Source of the DNA: Leishmania mexicana MHOM/GT/2001/U1103
Lineage: Eukaryota > Euglenozoa > Kinetoplastea > Trypanosomatida > Trypanosomatidae
DNA: 64,000 nt
Direction: 5' to 3'
NCBI RefSeq assembly: GCF_000234665.1
Contig: NC_018326.1
Span: forward strand, 434,001-498,000
Part shown: positions 11,301-23,300 of the stretch, in pieces
How the letters are laid out: the number at the start of each line of letters is the position of its first letter
How positions within the stretch are numbered: position 1 is the stretch's first letter
The notes under the pieces: generated by a model
The model's input: only the letters and a program-made list of their open reading frames with translations
The model's database searches: none
What the model was told of the DNA's origin: nothing
Program-made: the position numbers and the translations under genes

Positions 11301-14300
11301 TGGCGAGCTGGTTCGAGGAGGTTGATCGACTGATCGGCGGCAGCGGCCTAGATCAGCAGACACTGCTGCTGTCGGGTCCAGTGCTTTGGGCCGTCAACTG
11401 CGGGCCCTTCAGCGCGCCGCACAACACAACAGGCGGCGCAGTCACCAATGAAGCAGACTCCGCCGTGATGCGTCTGCAGCCCTCTGGTGGGGCCGGCACG
11501 ATGACGGGCGGCTTCACGGCCAACACAAACTACTTCAACACCGGTGGCGCCGGAAGCATGCCGCGTGCCAGCAGCTTCAGTCCGTCCTCGTTAGCGCTGC
11601 AGCGCGCGCAAGGCCGCAGCGCGTCGCCGTCGGTGCGTCGGAACTCGTTCTTGGTGCCTGTCGGCAACGGTGACAACGAGTCCTTGGCACCGGCGGCGGC
11701 GGCGACGTCGGCGGCGAACTGGATGATGGAGGTTGCCTTCCCGTGGAGCTTTCCAACCATCGCTGAGGATCTGCGTTATCTGGAGTCTGCACACCTCACC
11801 TCCACCCTGCTCAGTGCCGGCTCTGGAGATCCGGCAGCGACGAACCGGAGCAGTAACAGTGCCGCGGGCACTACGCTATCGCCGTGTGGACGGTGCGCCG
11901 CCGTCGCCTCTGGTCTCGCCTTCCTGCGGGACGCTCTGCGTGGGAACGAGTTGCGATCACGCCTGGCGCACACGCTAGTGGAGCTCATTCACGTCTACTA
12001 CGTCACCGTCAAGGGCGAGGACACTAATCTGGTTCTGCTGGCGACCGATGAGTACCAGGAGGTAAATCGGCTTTTCCAGAAGGGTATCGCGCTGCGCTGG
12101 AGCGACGAGGGGCTGCTGAGCTACGTGCAGCAGCTGTCCGACACGATGCAGGCCTTTACGACGACGGTGCAGCAGCTGCGATGCAAGACGGAGCTGGTGT
12201 ACCGCAAGATTCGCGCCTTCCTCGTACGCGCCTTTCACCCAGAGGCGATCCTGCAGCGAGTCAAGGCACTTCGCCGCATCGTCGACACCCTCGCCCTGCG
12301 CTGTGTGCACACGCATCTGTGGACACGGCAAATCCAGCCACTGCTGGAGCAGGCGCTGCTTACGCAGATGAAGTATCTGATGCATTCGTGGACCGAAGAC
12401 TTCCTGTCCATGCGCGGCGACGTGCGCTTTCTCGAGAAGGGTGCGGAGACGGACGTGTTTCGGCTGACGCCGTTGCGGGTTCGCATGCGGGTGGTGTACA
12501 AGGAGGTCCGCCTCGAGTCCTGCTACGGCGCGTGGCGTCAGCACTGGATCGGCGAGCTTAACCGCTTCTTCAGCTGGATCGACGTACTGCCGCGGCTGTA
12601 CAAGGAGGAGGAGACGCAGGCGGACGTCGTCGGTGTCTCGGCCGCACTCGGCTCTGACATGACGAACACGGCGGGCTGCATCAGTCTGGCGCCTAGTCAT
12701 CGTGGAAACTCTGTGCCTCCGGCAGCGGCGGGGACGCATGGCAACAGCGGCGCTAACGGCGCTGGCGTCAATGCAGGCATCGGTGGAGCCGGCAACAACG
12801 CCCACAACGTCGCCGGTGGCCGCACACCGGACGATGGCTATCAATACCTGCTTCTCCGACTGCCGTCATCTGCGCTGGCAGAGCCGCTGCACGCGATTGA
12901 ACAGTGTGTGCAGGACGCCATCGACACAGAGAACGAGTGGCGTTATGGGCAGCAGTTTCTGAGCATGGATGTGGCGCTCATGCAGCAGCGCTTTGGGCGC
13001 GACCTGCGCCGCTGGAGCCACGCCCTACGCCTCATGCACACAGTGACGTCACGCATCATGGACTACACGCAGCCGAACAAGCTTCTCGGCGGTATTGTGA
13101 TCCTCGCGCAGGAGGCACAGATTGAACTGGGCCGAAAGCTGGACCAGGTCCGCCAGTACGCCCATGCGAAGTTTAAAGACCTGCTGCAGGGGGAGCAGGA
13201 GCGGGCCTTCAGCGTCATCACTCAGGAGCGGACGAAGATTGACGCGCTCGACGTGATCAGCAACGCGAAGGACGCAGCCGCCTTTCTATCGGAGGCACCG
13301 CGACTCAAGAGCGAGCTGCAGAAGCTGGACGGCGACATCACGCTCATGGACAACGGCGAGGTGAGTCTGCAGAAGCTCGGCCACGTGTTCCCGGAAAACT
13401 GGATGTACGCCACGGCGCTGCGCGAGGAGTACACGTCACTGGCGGAGCTTGTCGACCGCAAGCTGAAGGCGGTCCAGGTGCGCCGGCCCTTCCTGATCGA
13501 GGAGGCGAAATCGGCAGCCAACGCCCTCGAGGTCAAGGTTGCGGAGGTGGATGGGCGCTTCCACAACGTGGACACCATTGCCGTCTCCAAGGAGGCCCCT
13601 GTGTTGGCGAGGCAGATGGTTTCCGATATCTACGACGAGGCCGTTGCCTTCAGTGCGGAGGCGAAGCAGGTGGCGGCGATCCAGGAGGCGCTCGGGGAGT
13701 CGCCGCATGTCTTTGCCTCCTTGCAGAAGCTGCTGGCTGACGTGGCGCGTGTGAAGGATGTGTGGGGCCACGTCGCCTCCGCCTACGTGGAGCTCAACGA
13801 GCTCGGCGCGACGCCGTTCTTCGAGATGGTGCCGCGCCGCCTACATGAGCGCCTGCAGCAAATGGATGAGGTAACAGATGCGTACCAGGAGACGATGCAA
13901 GGCTACCAGCTTTACCAAAACCTCAAGCAGAAGCTGCGTCGCGTGCTGAGCTACAACCGCCTCATGCAGGATCTCCGCTCCGACGCTATGTCGCCGCTAG
14001 AGCGCTCTATGCGGCACTGGACGGCGCTCCAGCACAAGCTGCGCGCGCCGTGGGTGCTCACGAGCCTCACAGTGGCGAACATCTGGGAAAGTGACCCGGG
14101 CGCCAACGCAGCCGCTTACAGCGAAGTGATTGAGATGGCTCAAGGCGAGCGTCGCATCGAGGTGCAGCTGCACAACATCAGCAACTACTGGAGCATGTTC
14201 GAGTTCAGCGTGGTGGTCTACAAGAAGCAAGTCGCGCTAATACGCGGCTGGGACGAGGTGTTCGAGCGGCTTACCGAGGACCTGAGCACCTTCGGCGGCA

Positions 14301-17300
14301 TGCGCGCGAGCCCGTACTTTGTCTTCCCACAGCTAGTCTCCATGACCAACGACGCAGAGGCAAGACTGGATCGGCTGCGGCAGGTGCTGGAGGTCCTCCT
14401 CGAGGTGCAGAAGCGCTGGGTCTACCTTGACGGCATCCTGTCTGAAAACGCGGAGGTCCGCGTGCAGCTGCCGCATGACACCGTCAAGTTCGACCGTACC
14501 AGTCGCGAACTGCTGCACATCCTTCCCCGCCCCCGGTCCTCCGGCAACCTGCCAGAGCTACATGTGTCCTTCTTCCTCGAAGATGAGAAGCTGAAGGCGA
14601 CGCTGGAGCGACTCCTCTCACAGCTGGCGGCCGTGCAGCGAGCGCTGACGAGCTACCTCGACACACAGCGCAGCCGCTTCCCTCGCTTCTTCTTCGCCGG
14701 CGACGACGACCTGCTCGAAATCATGGGCAACAGCAAGAACCCACTCTTCCTCAACAAGCACCTGAAGAAGATGTTCACCGCCTTGGCATCGCTGCAGCTG
14801 GACGGAAACGTAAAAGATGCCACGACGCGGCTGCGCGGCTTCTCAAGTGCCGAGGGCGAGGAGGTGTCTTTCCAGCCGGGTCCCATCTCGTACGGGCAGC
14901 GGCCGATCCACGAGTGGCTCGGTGAGGCGGAGCAGGGCATGGTCTACACCCTCCGTGAAGCCACGCTGCGCGCGTACAACGAGCTTGTCAGCACGAAAGA
15001 TGCGTCGCCGTACGCCTTGCTGTGGTCGATGGATTGGATGCGGCAGAAGCCAACGCAGGTGGTGTGTCTGGCGCTACAGCTCTTGTGGACGCGGGAGCAG
15101 GAGAGTCTCTTGACTGGTGCGCACGGCGGCGGTCCTGGTGCCGGTGCCGCGGATGCCCGGCGCACGTCTCGGGCCCCGTCGTCAAACCTGTCGGTGGTGA
15201 CAACTAGCATGGACGACCTGCTGGCTCGCTTGGCTGGCAACGTGCTGAGGAACGCCGTTGCTCCGAGCTCGCGCCGCCAGTGCGAGCAGCTGATCACTAT
15301 AGCCGTGTACCAGCGCGACGTCTCTCGCACCCTAGCTGCTCGCAAGGTGGCGTCGCGCGACGACTTCAGCTGGCTCAGCGTTCTGCGCCTGTACGTGGTC
15401 CCCACACACCACCAGCAGCAGCACAGCGGCAAGAGCATGAGTAACCTGAGCAACACCGGCCTCGCCCGCAGCACGAACGTGAGTGGATTCGTGCTCAGTG
15501 AGTACCGGTCAGCCGAGACGCTGGAGTGCCGCATGGCGGATGCGTCCGTGCTTCACGGCTTCGAGTACATCGGCGCGTATGAGCGCCTGGTGCAGACCCC
15601 GCTCACAGACAAGTGCTATCTGACCCTCATGCAAGCGCTGCACACCCGCCTCGGCGGCTCGCCGGTCGGCCCGGCCGGCACAGGCAAGACGGAGACGGTG
15701 AAAGCGCTCGGCATGCAGCTCGGCCGCCACGTCCTCGTTTTCAACTGTGATGACACCTTCGACTACCAAGCCGTTAGCCGAATCTTCCTCGGCTTGTGCC
15801 AGGTCGGTGCGTGGGGCTGCTTCGACGAGTTCAATCGCCTCGAGGAACGCATCCTCTCCGCGCTGTCGCTGCAGATCCAAGTCATTCAGCAGTCTCTGCG
15901 TGCGCAGCAGCGGGAGGTGCAGCTGAACCACCGTGTCATCCCGCTGCACTCGAACGTGGCCATCTTCATCACCATGAATCCCGGCTACGCCGGTCGCTCG
16001 AAGCTGCCAGGCAACCTGAAGCAGCTCTTCCGCACCGTAACAATGACCATCCCTGACCGCGAGACCATTGCAGAGGTGTTGTTGTTCGCACAGGGCTTCA
16101 CCACGGCCGAGGCGCTCTCACAAAAGGTTGTCCCGCTCTTCCGGCTGTGCGAGGACCAGTTCACACGGCAGGCGCACTACGACTTCGGCCTGCGTGCTTT
16201 AAAGTCCGTCCTTGTTGCCGCAGGTGACCGCAAGCGGCAGGTGGCGGTGGCGTCGCGCGGAAACCGCAGCTGTCACAACGCTGCTGGCGGCGCGGGTGCG
16301 GACGCGGTGCAGGAAACGGAGCGAACACTACTGCTGGAGAGCATCATCGCGACCGTTGCCCCCAAGCTGGTCGCGCAGGACGCGGCGTTGTTCTACCCAC
16401 TGCTGCACGACTTCTTCCCTGACTGCTCCCTGCCGGCGCTGCCGATGGACGAGCTGCGCGAGGCTGTGGAGTGCGTGTGCGCGGAAAGCGGCCTCTCCCC
16501 TGCTGCAGGGTGGATGGAGAAGGTGCTGCAGCTTTACCACACAAAGATGGCGCGACACGGTGTCATGATTGTGGGCCCCAGCGGCACAGGTAAGACGACG
16601 GCGTGGAAGGTGCTGATGGCGGCCATGGTGCGCCTCGAGCGGGCGCTGCAGATGCACGCATACGTCATCTCCCCGAAAGTCCTTAGCAAGGGCGAACTCT
16701 TCGGCACCCTCGACGTGACGACGCGCGAGTGGCGCGATGGCGTCTTTACAAGTATCCTGCGCAAGATCATCGACGCAGAGGAACAGCAGCAGATTCCAGA
16801 TGACTTGGCGCTGGCGGGGAACGACGACACTGACCACCAAGTCGTGGCAGCGCCGTCGGTGGCCGTCGACAACAAAACGCGCGCTTCGCAGAAGCGGAAC
16901 GCCACTCGTGACGGCGACGCCAGTGCACTGGGGGCCCAAGACTCGGAGGCGCGGAAGGAGCACTGGATCATCTTCGATGGCGACGTGGACCCAGAGTGGG
17001 TGGAAAACCTCAACTCTGTGCTGGATGACAACCGGCTGCTTACGCTGCCCAACGGTGAGCGGCTTCCGCTGCCGCGCTCTGTGCACATCATCTTCGAAGT
17101 GCAAGACCTGCTGTACGCGACGCCAGCCACCGTGTCGCGCTGCGGCATGCTGTGGTTCAGCGAGGGCGTGGTGCCGCTCTCAGGGGTGCTGGCGCACGCG
17201 TATCACCAGCTGCAGGAACACCCGATCGTCGACGCGCGTGGTCGCCACCTACACTGGGGCACCGACCACATGATCGGCGTCACCGGGGCGCAGAGCCCAT

Positions 17301-20300
17301 TCTACGCGGAATGCCTTGTGACTGGTGAATACGGCAAGGTGTACCACGAGTTCGTCCTGTCGAGCACCAGGGCCAGCGTGGAGGAAGGGATGGCTGGCAG
17401 TCTGCCGCGGCATCATGGCCGCACCAGCTCCGGCGACGAGGGCATCACCGCCTTTGCGACGCCGAGGCGCAGCAGTCACCCGTGCAAAGACGCGACCCCG
17501 CAGAAAGACAACTCCGCCGACCTCGACATGGGCGACACCCTCTGCGGCACGGCGGGTTATGGGAACCACACCATGTTCATGAGCACCAGCGGCGGTGGCG
17601 CCAGCACGCTCCGCCGCAGCCACCCTGATGCGGAGCGCATCCAGGAGCTCATGGTCAACTCGTGGGCGGCGGCCTTCGAGAAGGACGGCGCCGTGGTGCG
17701 CGGGCTGCAGCTGATGAAGTCGGCGGCGTTCCGCGACGTGTGCGTGATGATGCCAAGCGACCTACAGCGCATCCAGAGCATGGTCGCGTTTCTGGTCCAG
17801 GGCGTATGGCGCACCTTCGAAACTGAACAGCAAAACAACGGTGGCGTCTTCAGCGACGCCGTCGTGAAGAAGATCGCGATGCAGATGCTCTCCTACGCGA
17901 TCTTCTGGGGTTTGGCCTCCGCCATGAGCCTGGAGAACCGCATGAAGCTGGCGCAGCAGCTAGGGCTGCGGCCGACGGTCGACGGCGTTGCACAGTCGAT
18001 GGTGGAGGTAGAGGTGTGCTACCGCACGGGCGAGTGGCGGCTGATCCGCAACCGTGTCAAGGAGATTTCGCTCCTGGCGGAGCAGGTCGGTGCGAACGAC
18101 ACCGTCATAACCACTGTGGACACGTGCCGGCACGAGGACGTGCTGAGCGCGTGGCTCGGCGCCGGTCGCTCCGCCATTCTGTGCGGGCCGCCGGGCTCTG
18201 GCAAGACCATGTCAATCACTGCGGTGCTGAGCAGCCTGCCCGAGTACGAGGTGGTGTTCCTGAACTTCTCGAGCGGCACGACGGTGAAGACGATTATGAA
18301 GGCGCTGGAGCAGCACTGCCGTGTGCAGGATACCGCGCGCGGCCTCGTGATGGCGCCGACATCCGGCAAGCAGCTCCTCCTCTTCTGCGATGAGGTGAAC
18401 CTGCCGGCGCTGGACCGCTACGGCACGCAGGTCGTCGTGCAGCTGCTGCGGCAGCTCATCGAGCGCAATGGCTTTTACCGCGCGCGTGACAACACCTGGA
18501 TCACTGTCGAGGGCGTGCAGGTCGTCGGTGCCTGCAACCCGCCAACCGACCCTGGCCGTGTGCCGCTCAGCGCACGCTTCCTGCGTTGGGCGCCGGTGCT
18601 CCTCGTCGACTTTCCATCTCCAGAGTCGCTCAAGACGATCTACGAAACCTACTGTCGCGCCATTCTGGCGTGGAACGAACGCCTCAGCGGCCAAGTTGCC
18701 ACCCGCTTGGCGCAGGCGATGGTGAAGATGTACCGCGTCTCGCAAGCCAAGTTCACGCCGATACAGCAGCCTCACTATCTCTATTCGCCCCGCGAGCTGT
18801 CGCGCTGGTCGAGGGCGCTGTACGAGGGCATCCTCACCTGGGACGACGCGGCGCGGCGCCGGCTCAGTGTCAGCCAGCTTGTGCGCCTCGCCGTGCATGA
18901 AGGGCTGCGCGTGTTCGCCGACCGCCTCGTCACGGCCGAGGAGCGGGCATGGACCGACACGGCCATGGTGAAGGCGTTTCGCGAGTTTTTCACCGACGTC
19001 GACGATCACGCGTTCCATCAGCCGCTGCTCTACTCCACGCTGCTCTCGCGCAGCTACACGGACAGCCCACGCGAGGAGCTGCGGGCGTACGTGCAGAAGA
19101 AGCTCACAGCGTTCAACGAGGAGGAGTCGCTGGGTAACTTGGTCATCTACGACGCGATGATCGACCACGTCGTGCGCATCGACCGCGTCCTGCGCCAGCC
19201 CCTGGGCCACCTGCTCATCGCCGGCTCCTCTGGTGTCGGGAAGACGGCCTTGACGAAGCTGGTGGCGTGGATGCGCGGCTTCTCGATCTTTGCGCTGATG
19301 TTGCACCGCGGGTACGACTTGGACGACTTCGAACACGACCTCCGCGGGGTGCTGCGCCGCGCCGGGTGCAAGCGGGAGCGCATCTGCTTCCTATTCGATG
19401 AATCTGACATCCTGCAGCCGAGCTTTCTCGAGTACATGAACGCCCTGCTGGCCTCGGGTGAAGTGCCCGGCCTTTTCGATGGCGACGAGTGGTCGAAACT
19501 CATGCAGGACGTTCGCGATGCAGTCCTGGCGAGCCAGAGCTACTATGCCACATCACGTGGTGCCGGTGCCGGCGCTGGTGCGGCAGGAAGGGCAGGCGGA
19601 AGCGCCGGTGATGGTGGCGAGGCAGGCCGCGACAGGGACTCGCCAGCACTCCGAGGAGGCGGCTGCAAGGGTCTGGACAGCAACGACAACGGTGGCAGCG
19701 TCACCGGTAGCCGGCGCGCCTCTGTGGTGACTGGCGTCGGCGTCGCGGCGAGCGCGGCGGCGGACGACTTGGTCGACGTGCACAACGAAGCGGAGCTGTA
19801 CCATTGGTTCCTGACGAACGTGCGCGAGAACCTGCACGTTGTGCTCACAATCAACCCCTCCTCAGGTGAGCTCACGTCGCGCACGGTGGCGAGTCCGGCG
19901 CTGGTGAACCGATGCACCATCGACTGGTTCGGCGACTGGGACACAACGACGCTGCACCAGGTGTGCCACGAGCGGATTCGCCATCTCGCGCTGCTGCCCG
20001 CCTGCCACGGCGTCTTCGCAACCGAGGTGGAGGTGAAGGAGGCGGTCGTGGAGAGCCTGTGCGCCATTCACGTCGCCACACAGCACATCAACCAAGCTCT
20101 GCGCGTGCGACACGCCAATCAGGGCACCTTCGTCACGCCACGTCACTTTACGGACTGCGTTTCGCACTTTGCGACCATCTTCCAGGAAAAGCAGAGGGTC
20201 TCCAGTGATGCACTGGTGCACCTGCGCAGCGGCCTGAAGAAGCTCGAGTTGACGGCGCAGGAGGTGGCGGCGCAGCGGGCAACGCTGCAGGACAACGAGG

Positions 20301-23300
20301 CTGAGATCGAGGCGAGCAGCCGACGAGCGCAGGCGATGCTAGAACGCATCGTCAGCGAGACCGACGTCGCGAAGCGTGAGAAGGCAGCAGCGCAAGACTT
20401 AGAGCGTCAGCTACAAGATGAACATGCGCAGATCTCTGAGGACGCGCTGCGCCTGTCCATCGAACTCGCGGAGGCGGAGCCGGCGCTGCGGGAGGCTGAT
20501 GCGGCGCTCAGCAGGGTAAAGCCGGAGTACCTGCGCGAGATCCGCGCATACGCGACGCCGCCGCCGATGGTGAAGCGCACGCTCGAGGCTGTTGGAGCGC
20601 TGATGGGTGAGAGGAACTGTGAGGACTGGGATTCGCTGAAGAACTGCATCCGCCGCGACGACTTTTTGGCCAGCGTGCGCAACTTCCGCCCTGACGACAT
20701 CACCGAGCCGGCCCGCGAGCGCGTGCGGGGTATGATGCGGGACAGCAAGTTCACCGTCGAGGCGGCGTACCGTGCCTCGAAGGCGGCCGGGCCGCTCATG
20801 CAGTGGGTGTTCTTTCAGGTGAAGTACTCCGCCATTTACCAGCGTGTGGCGCCGGTGCGGTCGAAGATCGAGAAGCTGATCAAAGCACGTGACGTGAAAC
20901 TGAAAGGTTTGGAGGTGGCGCAGGAGGAGGTGCGTCAGAAGGAGAACTCCTTGCAACAGCTCATGGGCGAGTACCAGAACGCCACTGCCCAAATAGCAGA
21001 GCTGAAGCAGCGCATTACCGCCGTCTCAGCCAAGTGCAACCGTGCGCAGACGATCCTGCGGCAGCTGCTGGACGAGCGCGACCGGTGGGAGGAAGAGGTG
21101 CACAGCTTTGACTCGGAGGCACGCACAACGCTGGGCGACTGTGTCGTGTCCGCTGTCTTCCTCGCATACACCGGCTTCTACGACGAGCACACGCGCGAGC
21201 GTGTCTTGATGCCACGCTGGATGGCGTGTCTGCAACGCGCCACCATCCCCGTCCGCAAGGACCTAAGCGTGACGGAGTACCTCTCTCCCGCCACGCAGCA
21301 GTTGGCATGGGAGGAGGCTGGGCTGCCCAAGGACCGCCTGAACATCGACAACGCCGTCATCATGCACCGCTCCCAGCGGTACGTATTGCTCATCGACCCG
21401 ACCGACCTGGCTGCGCACTTTGTACTCCGCTACTATGGAGCCCAGAAGATCACGAAGACCTCGTTCAGCCGGCCGGGCTATGTGAAGCAGCTCGAGATGG
21501 CGGTGCGGTTCGGCTACCCGATCCTTATGGAGGACGCCGAGCACCTCGACCCCGCCGTGGCGCCGCTGTTGAATGGCGAGGTACGCTGCCACGGCACACG
21601 TCACATCACCCGCATCGGCCCGCACGAGGTGGACCTGGCGCCGTCGTTCCATCTCTTCCTGCACACACGTAACCCGAACTTCCAGCCGCCACCAGACCTG
21701 GCTGGGCAGGTGTGCATGGTGAACTTCACCGTCACACTATCCTCACTGCAGTCGCAGTGCTTGCATTACACCCTTCTCCACGAGCGCCCCGATGTGGATG
21801 CGAAGCGCTCGAAGCTCCTCAAGGCCCAGGGCGAATATCAGCTTCGGCTACGCGTGTTGGAGGAGAAGCTGCTCACCCGCATCGCCGAAGCGGAGGGCAG
21901 CCTGCTGGACAACAACGCCCTCATCGAGAGCCTGACGGAGTTGAAGGAGGAGGCCACCTGCATCGCAGGCGACATCGCCGACAGCGAGAACTCGATGCGT
22001 GAGATTCGGGGCGTGGAGGACATGTACCGCCCCATCGCAACGGTGGTCGCACAGGCGCACTTTGCGCTGCAGCGCTTCGAGGCGCTCAGCCCGTATTACT
22101 GCTACGACGTTCGCTTCGTTCTGCGCGTTTTGGACGACGCGCTGCAGGCGCTGCCGGCGACAAGCACGCCAGCAGCGGATGGAGGGCTTCGTCTGCAGCA
22201 GCTCACCTACGGGGTCTTTGTTCTGCTGCACCGACGCGTGGTACGGGGCATGTTTCACGAGGACCATCTCGTGTGGGCGTTGCGTCTGGCGCAGCTAAGG
22301 AGTGCGATGAGCGCGACGGGCGCCAAGTCGGCGTCTGCCGCGCCAGCGGCGGCGTCCGTGATGGCGCTCCCCACCAGCAGCATCGGCGGCTCCGCTGTGA
22401 TGCCGGAGGAGTGGGAGTGGGTCCTGTCGTGCCTGCGTGCCGCGGGTAGCGGTGCTGGGGCTGCAGGCGCCGGCGCCGGCCTCCCATCGGCAGCGGTATC
22501 CCGCACGGTGACGACCGACTCCTTCGAAGGTGGTGGTGCCAGCAGCCCCATAACAGCAGCGACGACGGCGACGAGTCTTCCCCCGGTGGTGCGGCAGGCC
22601 TGCCCAGCCTTGGGGCTGCAAAGCTGCCAAGCTCTCGCCTTCCTGCTCGCGAAGCCCGCCTTCAACGAGGTTCGCGAGACGCTGACGACGCGGGCGCCGG
22701 CGTGGGAAGCGGTGCTCACGTCTGCCACGCCAGTAGCCACCAGCGAGTCCGCCCTGCCATCGGAGTGCTTTCCTCCCGGCGCCAGTCGCGTGCGCCGGCT
22801 TTTATTGCTGGCTCTCGTACTGCTCAACACGCGCCGTGACGCCTTCATCGAGGCGGTGCGCCAGCTCTTGGCGTCGTACTTCTCACCAAAGGAAATGGGC
22901 ACAGCCGCCGCGGCTGGCGCTGACAGTGCTGCCGCCCTCTTCACGGACGATTTCTTCGCGCCACAGACGAACGATCTCGCCGACGGCATCATGGCTGAGC
23001 TCTCCGCCGCGACGCCGCTGCTGATGGTGACCGACACCATGTTCGATCCCGCCCTGCGCGTGGAGGAGCTGGCTCAGCGCACGGACACGACTCTCAACAT
23101 CGTGGCGATGGGCAGCATGGAGAGCATTGTGAACGCGGACGCCTACCTGGCGGAGGCGACGAAGTTGGGGGGCTGGGTGTTGCTGAAGAACGTTCACTTG
23201 GCGCGCGGCTACATGGACAAGCTCGAGAAGCAGCTGCACTTCCAGCGGAGCGAGGGTCAGCTGCACAAGGAGTTCCGTCTGTTTCTCACGGCTGAGCTGG

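Noticed and set aside
11975..12844. Minus-strand frame of 289 codons inside the dynein gene
   Set aside because: Antisense shadow of a conserved gene with no recognisable content; several others in the dynein gene were dropped for the same reason.
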